Shown in pieces: positions 1 to 5,804 of a stretch of 5,804 nucleotides of DNA. The translations under genes were made by a program, and so were the position numbers. Position 1 is the stretch's first letter. Each line of letters starts with the position of its first letter. Below the pieces are notes generated by a model that was not told the origin of the DNA, searched no databases, and worked only from the letters and a program-made list of their open reading frames with translations. The stretch comes from Anaerolineae bacterium (GTDB lineage Bacteria > Chloroflexota > Anaerolineae > E26-bin7). The stretch lies in NCBI GenBank assembly GCA_029933115.1, contig JAOZOT010000242.1, positions 1 through 5,804 of the forward strand, read 5' to 3'.

Positions 1-88
1 TTGACTCATTGACTCACCGACTCACTTGACCCATTGACTCACCGACTCACTTGACCCATTGACTCACTCGCTGACTCGCCACTCACCC
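1..88. repeat. Degenerate tandem repeat leader (about 25-bp unit built of GACTCA blocks)
   Basis: Positions 1-25 and 26-50 are two copies of a 25-bp unit differing at one base (TTGACTCATT... versus TTGACCCATT...). A third copy starts at 51 and decays after about 17-18 bases into further GACTC/ACTCAC blocks up to about 88. Inside each unit the short block GACTCA(C) recurs every 8-10 bases. The array stops directly before the ribosome binding site of the large gene, so it is probably in that gene's 5' untranslated or promoter region. Several TTGAC strings resemble -35 boxes, but I see no matching -10 box. It may extend beyond the left edge. Confidence 0.85.
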
Positions 89-95
89 AAGGAGG
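89..95 (+). promoter_or_regulatory. Ribosome binding site of the macroglobulin gene
   Basis: AAGGAGG, a near-perfect Shine-Dalgarno sequence, ends six bases before the ATG at 102. It fixes the start, and the lysine-rich hydrophobic N-terminus that follows is a proper signal anchor. Confidence 0.9.
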
Positions 96-101
96 AATCC
101 C

Positions 102-3100
102 ATGTCCAAACAAAAGAAACTCGTCCTAATCACCATAGCTGCATTCGTTCTGATATTGGTGCTGCTCTGCGGCCTGACGGCTTACATCTCGGCGCTGCCC
201 AAGTTCATCGGTGACCAGGAGACAGTGATCCTGGGCCAGAGCCGCTTCGTGCCCGGCAGCCGGGCTGCCCTGCGGGTGGCCGTGCGCGACGTGCGCGACG
301 CCTCGCCGGTGGCCGGGGCCGCGCTGAAAGTCTCCATGCGCCCCCAGAGTGGCGGCAAGGCAGTCGTCCTGTTCGAGGGCACCACCGACGAGCACGGCAC
401 GGCCAACGTCACCTTCCAGGTGCCAGAGACCGAGGACCCGGCCCAGAACCTGATCATCGAGAGCCGCTCGGACCTGGGCTACGACAAGATGGAGCAGCCG
501 GTCACCGTCAAGCGTGACTACAAGGTGCTGCTGACTACCGACAAGCCTCTCTACCAGCCTGGCCAGACCATCCACATCCGCGCCCTGGCCCTGGGAGCCT
601 TTGACCTGCACCCGGCCGGGGGCCAACCCGTGGAATTCGTGGTGGCCGACGGCAAGGGCAACAAGGTCTTCCGCAAGAAGGTGACCACCTCGCGGTACGG
701 CATCGCCGCCGTGGATTTTGTGCTGGCCGACGAAGTCAACACCGGCCGCTACAAGATCAGCGCCAAGTTGGAGAAAACCTCTTCCGAGCGGACGGTCACC
801 GTCCAGCACTACGTCTTGCCCAAATTCAAAATTGACGTTGAAACGGACAAGAGCTTTTACCGCCCCGGCGACCTGGTGAGCGGCAAGCTGACCGCCTACT
901 ACTTCTTCGGCAAGCCGGTGGAAGAGGGCCAGGTAACCATCGAAGGCTACACCTTTGACATCGAGCGCCAACAGGCCGTCGCCCTCCAGGGTGAGACCGA
1001 CGAGGAGGGCGTTTTCGAGTTCGAGTTCACCCTGCCCGACTACTTTGTGGCCGGCGGACTGGAGGGAGGCATCTCCCAATTCATCATGGAGATCGCCGTC
1101 CAAGACCAGGCCGAGCACATCGAGCGCACCGCCCTCAGCCTGCCGGTGGCCCAGGAGAGCATCATCATCGAGGTCGTACCCGAGAGTGGGGAGCTCAAAC
1201 CCGAATTGGAGAACATCGTCTACATTGCCACCGCCTACCCCGACGGCGCCCCGGCCCAATGCGAGGTGACGGTGGACGCCGAGGGCCAAATCTTCCACCT
1301 GACCACCGGAGAGTACGGCCTGGGCGAACTGCGCCTCACCCCTGACCGGCCCTACGTCCATCTGGTCATCACCGCCCGCGACGAAATGGGCCACACCGCC
1401 ACCCTGGAGCGTTACCTGGAAGGGCGCTGGGAGAGTGAGCACATCTTGCTGCGCCCCGAACGGGCCTCCTACCGGGTGGGCGAGACCATGCGCCTGGAAG
1501 TCTTTACTTCAGCTCCGGTGGGCACGGCCTACCTGGACATCGTGCGCGAGGGACAGACCATCTCCACCCGCTCTCTGGAGGTCAAAGAGGGACGGGCGGA
1601 AGCCTACGTTGACCTGACGGCCGACATGTTTGGCACCCTGGAACTGCACGCCTACAAGATCCTGCGCACAGGCCACATCGTGCGTGACACCCGGTTGGTG
1701 GTAGTAGACGCAGCCAACGACCTCTCGCTGGCCATCACCGGCGACCAGGACACCTATCTGCCGGGCGGTACGGCCGCCATCTCCTTCCAGGTCAGCGATG
1801 CTGATGGCCGGCCGGTGCCGGCGGCCATCGGGGTCAGCGTGGTGGACGAAGCCCTCTTCGCCCTGGCCGAGCAAGACCCCGGCTTTGCCAAGATCTACTT
1901 CCTGCTGGAGAAAGAGCTACAGCAGCCCAAGTATCAGATCAAAGGCTTCACCTGGAGGCAGGTGATGGAGGTTCCGCCGGAGGAACCTGCCCTGCGGGAA
2001 GCTCAAGACACCTCGGCTAAAGCGGCGCTGGCCCTGGCCGCCGAGCGGAGCTTTACCCTGAACAGCAACTCTCACAACGAGAAGCTCCGGCAGGCACAGG
2101 AGCGCCAGGCCCGCTACTTCAAGGCTGTGACCAAGGGCATCTTCCCCTTCACCTTGATCATCCCTGTGGGAATGGTCCTCCTGACCCTGTTCTCCCTGCG
2201 GCGGGACAGGGTCACCGGGCTGAGCCTGCTGATTGGGCTGCTGCTCCTGTTCGTATTCTCCTGCGGGCTGATGGCCATCCCTACCCCTGAATGGTACGGC
2301 CCCAGCCCCCTCGATAAACTAGAGTACCTGCTGAATGAAGCAGGCGAAGGGCTGCTCTGCCTGGCTCCCATCAGCCTGCTCTCCGGCCTGGTGGGATTGA
2401 TCGTGCTGGTCGTCCACGCTGTGCGCCAGCCAGACCGTCCCCTGGGCTGGAAGCTGCTCCTGCTGCTGGCCTACATCGTCCTGCTGCCCCTGCTGATCTA
2501 CGCCCTGATTCGGGCCGGCCGGGAACCTGACGAAGGGTGGGCCATCGTGGGACTCATCGCCTACCTGCTGGTGCCGGGCGCCTTCGCCCTGCGGGGCATT
2601 GGCTTCGGGCTGAAGAAGCGAGTAGGGATGGCCGTGGCTGCTTTCCTGGCGGCAGGCTTTACCTTCTTTGCCCCTGTGATAGTACCTATGTTACTGATAA
2701 TGCCGGTCGTCGGAGGAGTTTTCTCTGGAATATCGTCTGAGCTCACGACGCGGCAGGCCGTGCCGGCCATGCCAGAGACGGCCGCTCCTCTGGGCGCACC
2801 ACCGGCGCCCATGCCCACTCCGGCAATGGAAGCCGAAAAGGCAGCCGGGGAAGGGAAGGGCGCTCCCGCTGGAGAGCAGAAGGAGATGCCCCGCCTGCGC
2901 CAGTATTTCCCCGAAGCCCTCTACTGGAACCCAGAGGCCGTCACCGACGAGAACGGCCACCTGACCCTGGAGATACCGATGGCCGATTCCATCACCACCT
3001 GGCGGCTGACGGCTCTGGCCTCGGCCCAGCAGGGCCAACTCGGCTCGGCCACGGCCGGCATCCGGGTCTTCCAGGACTTTTTCGTGGACATTGACCTGCC

Positions 3101-4997
3101 GGTCTACTTCACCCAGGGCGACGAGGTCTCGGTGCCCATCGCCGTCTACAACTACCTGCCTCAGCCCCAGACCGTGCAGTTGACGCTGACGCAGGAAGAC
3201 TGGTTCGAGTTGCTGGACGAGGCCGAGAAAGAGTTGTTCATCGAAGCGGACGATGTGGAGGTGGTCTACTTCCGCATCCGCGTGGTCCAGTTCGGCACGC
3301 ACAGCCTGACCATGACCGCCCTGGGCGAGCACATGAGCGACGCCATCCGCCGCTCCATCACCGTCTACCCCGACGGCAAGCAACTGGAAGCCACCTTCAG
3401 CGACCGTTTGGAAGGGCCGGTGGAAAAGACGGTCACCATCCCCGCCGAGGCCATCAACGGCACGGCCAAAATCACCTGCAAGATCTACCCCGGAGTGCTG
3501 AGCCAGGTGGTCGAAGGGTTGGAAAAGCTGCTACGTCTGCCTCACGGCTGATTTGAACAAACTACGTCGTTGACGTACCCGAATGTCCTGGTGCTGGATT
3601 ACCTGAAGAGCACGAACCAGAGCACCCCCGAGTTGGAGATGAAGGCTGAGGAATACATCAACCTGGGCTACCAGCGTTTGGTGGTCTTTGAGGTGGACGG
3701 CGGCGGCTTTTCCCTGTACGGCGATCCGCCGGCTCGACTGTTCCTCAGTGCCTACGGCCTGATGGAGATCAGCGACATGGCGGAGGTCTATCCGGTGGAC
3801 GAAGCCATGATCGAGCGCACCGTCCGCTGGCTGGTGAAGCAGCAGGCCGACGACGGCTCGTGGACCGCTACAGATTACCGCGTGGCCGGGCAGCGGCTGG
3901 CCACCACCGCCTACGTCACCTGGGCCCTGGCCGAATCCGGCGTGGCCGACGAGACCGCCGTGGAAAAAGGCATCACCTACCTGAAGGAGCACTACCCCGA
4001 GGTCAAGACCGGCTACGTGCTGGCTCTGACAGCCAATGCGCTGGTGGCCTGGAACCCCAAGGACAGCTTCACCAAAAAGGTGTTGGACGACCTGGCGAGC
4101 CAGGCGATGGAAGACGACGGCGCGGTCTACTGGGAGAGCGGGGTGGAATCTTTCATGGGGGCCAAGAGCGAGATGGGCAGCATCGAGACCACGGCCATGG
4201 CTGCCTACGCCCTGCTCAAGGCCGACGCCCATCCTGACGTGGCCAACAAAGCCCTGACCTACCTGGTGCGCAACAAAGACAGTTTCGGCACCTGGCAGAC
4301 CACCCAGGCCACCATCCTGAGCCTGAAGGCGTTGATCGAATCGGCCAAAGCCGGCGAGCCGACTCAGAACGTCACCGTGCGGGTCAGCCTGAACGGTGAG
4401 GAGGCCGAGCCCATCCAGATCACCCCGGAGAACTTTGATGTGGTGCAACTGGTGACTTTCACCGACAAGGCAGTGGAAGGCGACAACGTGGTGCGCATCG
4501 AAATCGAGGGGAAAGGCAAACTGATGTACCAGATCACCGCCCGCTACTATGTGCCCTGGGAGTTGGTGCCGCCTGAGGAGAGGGAGCCCATGACCATTGA
4601 CGTCCGCTACGACCGCACCGACCTCCAGGTGGACGACACCGTGCGGGTGGACGTGACGGCCAAGCTGAACGTCGAGGGCACGGCCAAGATGGTGGTGCTG
4701 GACCTGGGCATCCCACCCGGCTTCGAGGTGCAGGCCGAGGACCTGAGCGCGCGGGTGCAGCAGGACCTGCAGAAGGGCGAGGATTATCCGGGGGCCACCG
4801 TCAAGCGGTTTGACCTGACCGGCCGCCAGATCATCGTCTACTTGCAGAACCTGAGCTACGGGGAGCCGATCAGCTTCCACTATCGGCTGCGGGCCAAGTA
4901 TCCGCTGCGGGTCAAGACCCCTGCCTCCACAGCCTACGACTACTACAACCCTGACGCCAGCGCAGTTGAGCAGCCGGAGGAAGTGGTAGTGAGATAG
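102..4997 (+). CDS. Membrane-anchored alpha-2-macroglobulin-like protein, predicted selenoprotein (in-frame TGA at the thioester cysteine)
   Basis: This is a bacterial alpha-2-macroglobulin/complement C3-like protein of 1631 residues when the TGA at codon 1150 is read through. The family traps or covalently tags proteases and foreign proteins through a Cys-Gln thioester. Layout: signal anchor at about 7-28 (KKLVLITIAAF...), with no canonical lipobox around Cys23. MG domains follow, with DKPLYQPGQ at 147-155 (MG2), YVLPKF at 237-242 (MG3), SYRVGE at 456-461 and VSVVDEA at 578-584 (MG5-6). A helical linker (about 630-678) leads to six predicted membrane helices (680-877), then a Pro/Ala/Glu linker (878-932), the A2M domain from QYFPEALYWNP (934), MG7, and the thioester motif PHG-U1150-FEQ. 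The alpha-alpha thioester domain spans about 1150-1416, a CUB-like stretch about 1421-1490, and MG8 about 1497-1618 ending in YDYYNP. The frame is intact on both sides of the TGA and the total length is normal for the family. Cys and Gln (Q1153) normally form the thioester; here selenocysteine would give a selenoester. The alternative is a nonsense mutation or sequencing error, giving a truncated 1149-residue protein without its thioester domain. Confidence 0.85.
2139..2732 (+). other. Polytopic membrane insertion inside the macroglobulin (six predicted helices)
   Basis: Codons 680-877 encode six strongly hydrophobic stretches: about 680-697, 707-726, 751-774, 783-803, 813-832 and 841-877 (the last is long). 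Connecting loops alternate in charge. Loops after helices 1, 3 and 5 are basic (SLRRDR, HAVRQPDR, LRGIGFGLKKR). Loops after helices 2 and 4 are acidic or mixed (EYLLNEAGEG, RAGREPDEG). By the positive-inside rule, with the N-terminal anchor inside, both the preceding MG domains and the following thioester half lie outside, which is self-consistent. The insert takes the place near MG6 where animal macroglobulins carry the protease bait region. Helix calls were made by eye. Confidence 0.8.
2733..2897 (+). other. Low-complexity Pro/Ala/Glu linker, possible bait-like segment
   Basis: Residues 878-932 are rich in Pro, Ala, Gly, Met and Glu (for example LGAPPAPMPTPAMEAEK). They sit between the last membrane helix and the conserved QYFPEALYWNP start of the A2M domain. 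Such an exposed, flexible stretch is where a bait region, cleaved by proteases to trigger the conformational change, would be expected. That function is inference; only the composition and position are seen. Confidence 0.5.
3549..3551 (+). other. In-frame TGA at the thioester cysteine, predicted selenocysteine codon
   Basis: Reading frame 102 gives ...LLRLPHG-TGA-FEQTTSLTYPNVLVLDYL. In bacterial macroglobulins the motif is P-x-G-C-x-E-Q-T-x-S-x-x-Y-P-N, so the TGA replaces precisely the invariant reactive Cys. The frame then stays open without any shift for 481 codons to a TAG at 4995-4997. A hairpin fitting a bacterial SECIS follows. The codon could also be a TGC-to-TGA or TGT-to-TGA mutation or read error; one base separates the explanations. 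Confidence 0.75.
3551..3584 (+). promoter_or_regulatory. Putative bacterial SECIS element (hairpin after the TGA)
   Basis: Upper stem: TACGTC (3563-3568) pairs perfectly with GACGTA (3572-3577), six pairs, closing a three-base loop GTT (3569-3571). Lower stem: 3551-3555 (ATTTG) pairs with 3580-3584 (CGAAT), five pairs including one G-U, with an asymmetric internal loop of seven against two bases. The apical loop begins 17 nt after the TGA and starts with G then U. From memory, the bacterial consensus is a stem of at least about 4 bp, a loop with G in its first two bases, and a loop 16-37 nt after the TGA. The loop-to-TGA spacing is close to that of E. coli fdhF. SelB binding is inferred, and no folding energy was calculated. 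Confidence 0.65.
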
Positions 4998-5032
4998 AAC
5001 AGCAACTCTCAACCCCTACCCATCAGCCGGAT

Positions 5033-5061
5033 TTGAGTTGAGGGATAAAATGTGGTATCAT
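5033..5061 (+). promoter_or_regulatory. Sigma-70-type promoter of the toxin-antitoxin operon
   Basis: TTGAGT (5033-5038) and TATCAT (5056-5061) are separated by exactly 17 bases, and TGG directly before the -10 box makes an extended -10. Transcription would start near 5068, about 45 bases before the antitoxin ATG. It lies in the 117-base gap between the macroglobulin stop and the antitoxin gene, so the pair can be expressed independently. Called by eye. Confidence 0.55.
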
Positions 5062-5097
5062 TGAGAAGGACAAATGTGGCTAGAATTTCAGGGCTAC

Positions 5098-5104
5098 GGG
5101 AGGT
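5098..5104 (+). promoter_or_regulatory. Ribosome binding site that decides the antitoxin start
   Basis: GGGAGGT lies ten bases before the ATG at 5115. The in-frame GTG at 5052 lies inside the predicted promoter and has no such site, so 5115 is preferred and the protein begins MEEIEVKEAIV. Confidence 0.7.
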
Positions 5105-5114
5105 AATCTTCTGT

Positions 5115-5360
5115 ATGGAGGAAATCGAGGTAAAAGAGGCCATTGTACGCGAGTTGGACAACCTACCCCCGGAAAAGATGTGGGAAGTTCTAGATTTTAT
5201 CCGTTTCCTCATCGTCCGCTTCGAAGGACGGCCAGCTCTTGTATACGACGAGCAGGCTCTGGCTCAACTTTATGCTGAAAGCGAGGAGGAAGACCGGGTG
5301 TTGGCCGAGGCTGGAATGGCCGATTACGCCCTTGGCTTGGCAGATGAGGACACCCAATGA
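5115..5360 (+). CDS. Small acidic antitoxin-like protein of a mazEF-type pair
   Basis: An 81-residue protein, MEEIEVKEAIVRELDNLPPEKMWEVLDF... The N-terminal half (about 3-36) has the pattern of small DUF2281-like antitoxins, with a helix, then LPPEK, then EVLDFIRFL. The C-terminal half (about 40-81) is strongly acidic (ESEEEDRVLAE..., LADEDTQ), as expected of a flexible tail that wraps and blocks a MazF toxin. Its TGA stop overlaps the start of the next gene in ATGA, so the two are translationally coupled. I do not see a clear AbrB-type MazE DNA-binding fold, so the family name is uncertain. The antitoxin role rests mainly on position directly before the toxin gene. Such antitoxins usually repress their own promoter, but this is not shown here. 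Confidence 0.8.
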   Translation: MEEIEVKEAIVRELDNLPPEKMWEVLDFIRFLIVRFEGRPALVYDEQALAQLYAESEEEDRVLAEAGMADYALGLADEDTQ

Positions 5361-5701
5361 GAAAAGGTGACGTCTACTTGGCTGACCTTGATCCCACACG
5401 AGGTTCGGAACAGGCTGGGATGAGGCCAGTAGTGATCTTTCAGAAAGACATCCTCTGCAAGTTCACCCGGACGGTCATCGTCATCCCATTCACTACCAAT
5501 CTGAAGCGGGCGCAGCTCCCAAGCGGTGTGCTCGTTCGTAAAGGCGATGGAGGCTTGCGTGAGGATTCGGTTGCCCTCTGTCATCAGATCAGGGTGTTGG
5601 ATAGATCGCGTCTGACGGCACGCCTGGGCTCCCTGTCCCCGGCGGCGATGGAACAGATAGAGACTGCGCCGGCTTTCACACTGGATATGTTTGCAAGATA
5701 G
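5357..5701 (+). CDS. mazF: MazF/PemK-family endoribonuclease toxin
   Basis: A 114-residue protein of normal length for MazF, a sequence-specific ribonuclease that cleaves mRNA and arrests growth when its antitoxin is lost. Family motifs are all present in order: KGDVYLADLDPTRGSEQAGMRPVV at the N-terminus, TVIVIPFTTN in the middle, then GGLREDSVALCHQIRVLDRSRL and a final LGSLSPAAMEQIE. By alignment from memory with Bacillus subtilis MazF (Arg25, Thr48), the catalytic pair is Arg23 (in MRP) and Thr46 (in PFTT), both kept, so the enzyme looks active. The ATG overlaps the antitoxin stop, and GAGG at 5346-5349 serves as ribosome binding site. It ends in TAG. RNA target specificity cannot be read from the sequence. 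Confidence 0.93.
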   Translation: MRKGDVYLADLDPTRGSEQAGMRPVVIFQKDILCKFTRTVIVIPFTTNLKRAQLPSGVLVRKGDGGLREDSVALCHQIRVLDRSRLTARLGSLSPAAMEQIETAPAFTLDMFAR

Positions 5702-5785
5702 TTTTAAGTTGGCGTGGCCCAGCCGCAGGTGATGGCGGTGGAGTGAGGCGCGAAGAGTGACAGCGTGTCTGAAAAATGCTCGTAG

Positions 5786-5803
5786 TGGCGACTTGAGTCG
5801 CTA
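5786..5803. repeat. Short palindrome at the right edge
   Basis: TGGCGACTTGAGTCGCTA folds into a hairpin. GCGAC (5788-5792) pairs with GTCGC (5797-5801) around a four-base loop, extended outward by one G-U and one T-A pair. There is no T-tract after it within the window, so a terminator cannot be argued. The form suggests a dispersed repeat. The rest of 5702-5804 shows no gene. Confidence 0.4.
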
Positions 5804-5804
5804 A

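Noticed and set aside
69..90. Promoter for the macroglobulin gene within the repeats
   Set aside because: Several TTGAC strings look like -35 boxes because of the repeat, but no -10-like hexamer stands at 16-18 bases, so no promoter is called.
126..1442. Long antisense open frame of 438 codons
   Set aside because: It is opposite the MG1-4 coding sequence, with low-complexity composition and no family signal. It is a shadow frame.
2691..3383. Antisense open frame of 230 codons
   Set aside because: It overlaps conserved A2M-domain and MG7 coding sequence on the other strand and shows no domain pattern of its own.
3540..3560. Frameshift or decayed pseudogene at the TGA
   Set aside because: Frames before and after the TGA are the same, with no insertion or deletion. 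No other disabling change exists in over 1600 codons, and the stop is exactly at the Cys codon. A single-base nonsense mutation or read error remains possible.
3570..4997. A separate downstream gene starting at TTG 3570
   Set aside because: There is no ribosome binding site before 3570, and the start would fall inside the conserved FEQTTSLTYPN motif. The frame is continuous with the gene from 102, and the encoded part alone is only the C-terminal third of a macroglobulin.
102..4997. General reassignment of TGA to Trp or Gly
   Set aside because: The antitoxin gene in the same window ends at TGA, Trp is written TGG throughout, and the single in-frame TGA is at a Cys position.
3531..5012. Long antisense open frame of 493 codons
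   Set aside because: It lies opposite the thioester domain and MG8 coding sequence, is rich in His, Val, Gly and Leu with no recognisable motif, and is a shadow of GC-rich coding DNA.
5003..5040. Inverted repeat CAACTC...GAGTTG as terminator of the macroglobulin gene
   Set aside because: The stem has only six pairs across a 26-base loop and no T-tract follows. Its right arm overlaps the better-supported -35 box.

Overview
The window is GC-rich bacterial DNA (apart from the AT-richer gaps). It carries one very large gene followed by a small toxin-antitoxin operon, all on the + strand. The GC-rich codon use, the style of the bacterial macroglobulin motifs (PHG-x-FEQTTS, TYPNVLVLDYL) and the adjacent mazEF-like pair would suit a Chloroflexota/Anaerolineae-like bacterium. 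That placement is a weak inference, because the window has no marker gene.

Layout: 1-88 is a leader built of degenerate GACTCA-type tandem repeats. A strong ribosome binding site then leads into a giant alpha-2-macroglobulin-like gene (102-4997). A conventional gene caller would stop it at a TGA at 3549-3551 and might call a second gene downstream. The frame is nevertheless continuous across the TGA. The TGA sits exactly where the family has the thioester cysteine (P-H-G-[TGA]-F-E-Q), and the remaining 481 residues are an intact thioester domain and C-terminal MG8/receptor-binding domain. A 6-bp hairpin with a GUU apical loop lies 17 nt after the TGA, with the geometry of a bacterial SECIS element. 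The best reading is a 1631-residue selenoprotein in which selenocysteine replaces the thioester cysteine. I do not recall such a macroglobulin being described, but I could not search.

The same protein has a second oddity. Where the family has its bait region, between MG6 and the later MG domains, it carries about 200 residues that look like six transmembrane helices. Together with an N-terminal signal anchor, this would tether both the MG1-6 half and the thioester half on the outer face of the membrane.

The gap 4998-5114 holds a good sigma-70-type promoter (TTGAGT-17-TATCAT with an extended -10). It drives a two-gene operon: a small acidic antitoxin-like protein (5115-5360), overlapping by ATGA a MazF/PemK-family endoribonuclease toxin (5357-5701). 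The antitoxin gene ends at an ordinary TGA, so TGA is a normal stop here and the readthrough proposed in the large gene would depend on context. The last 103 bases hold no gene, only a short palindrome at the very edge. None of the selenocysteine machinery (selA, selB, selC, selD) is in the window.
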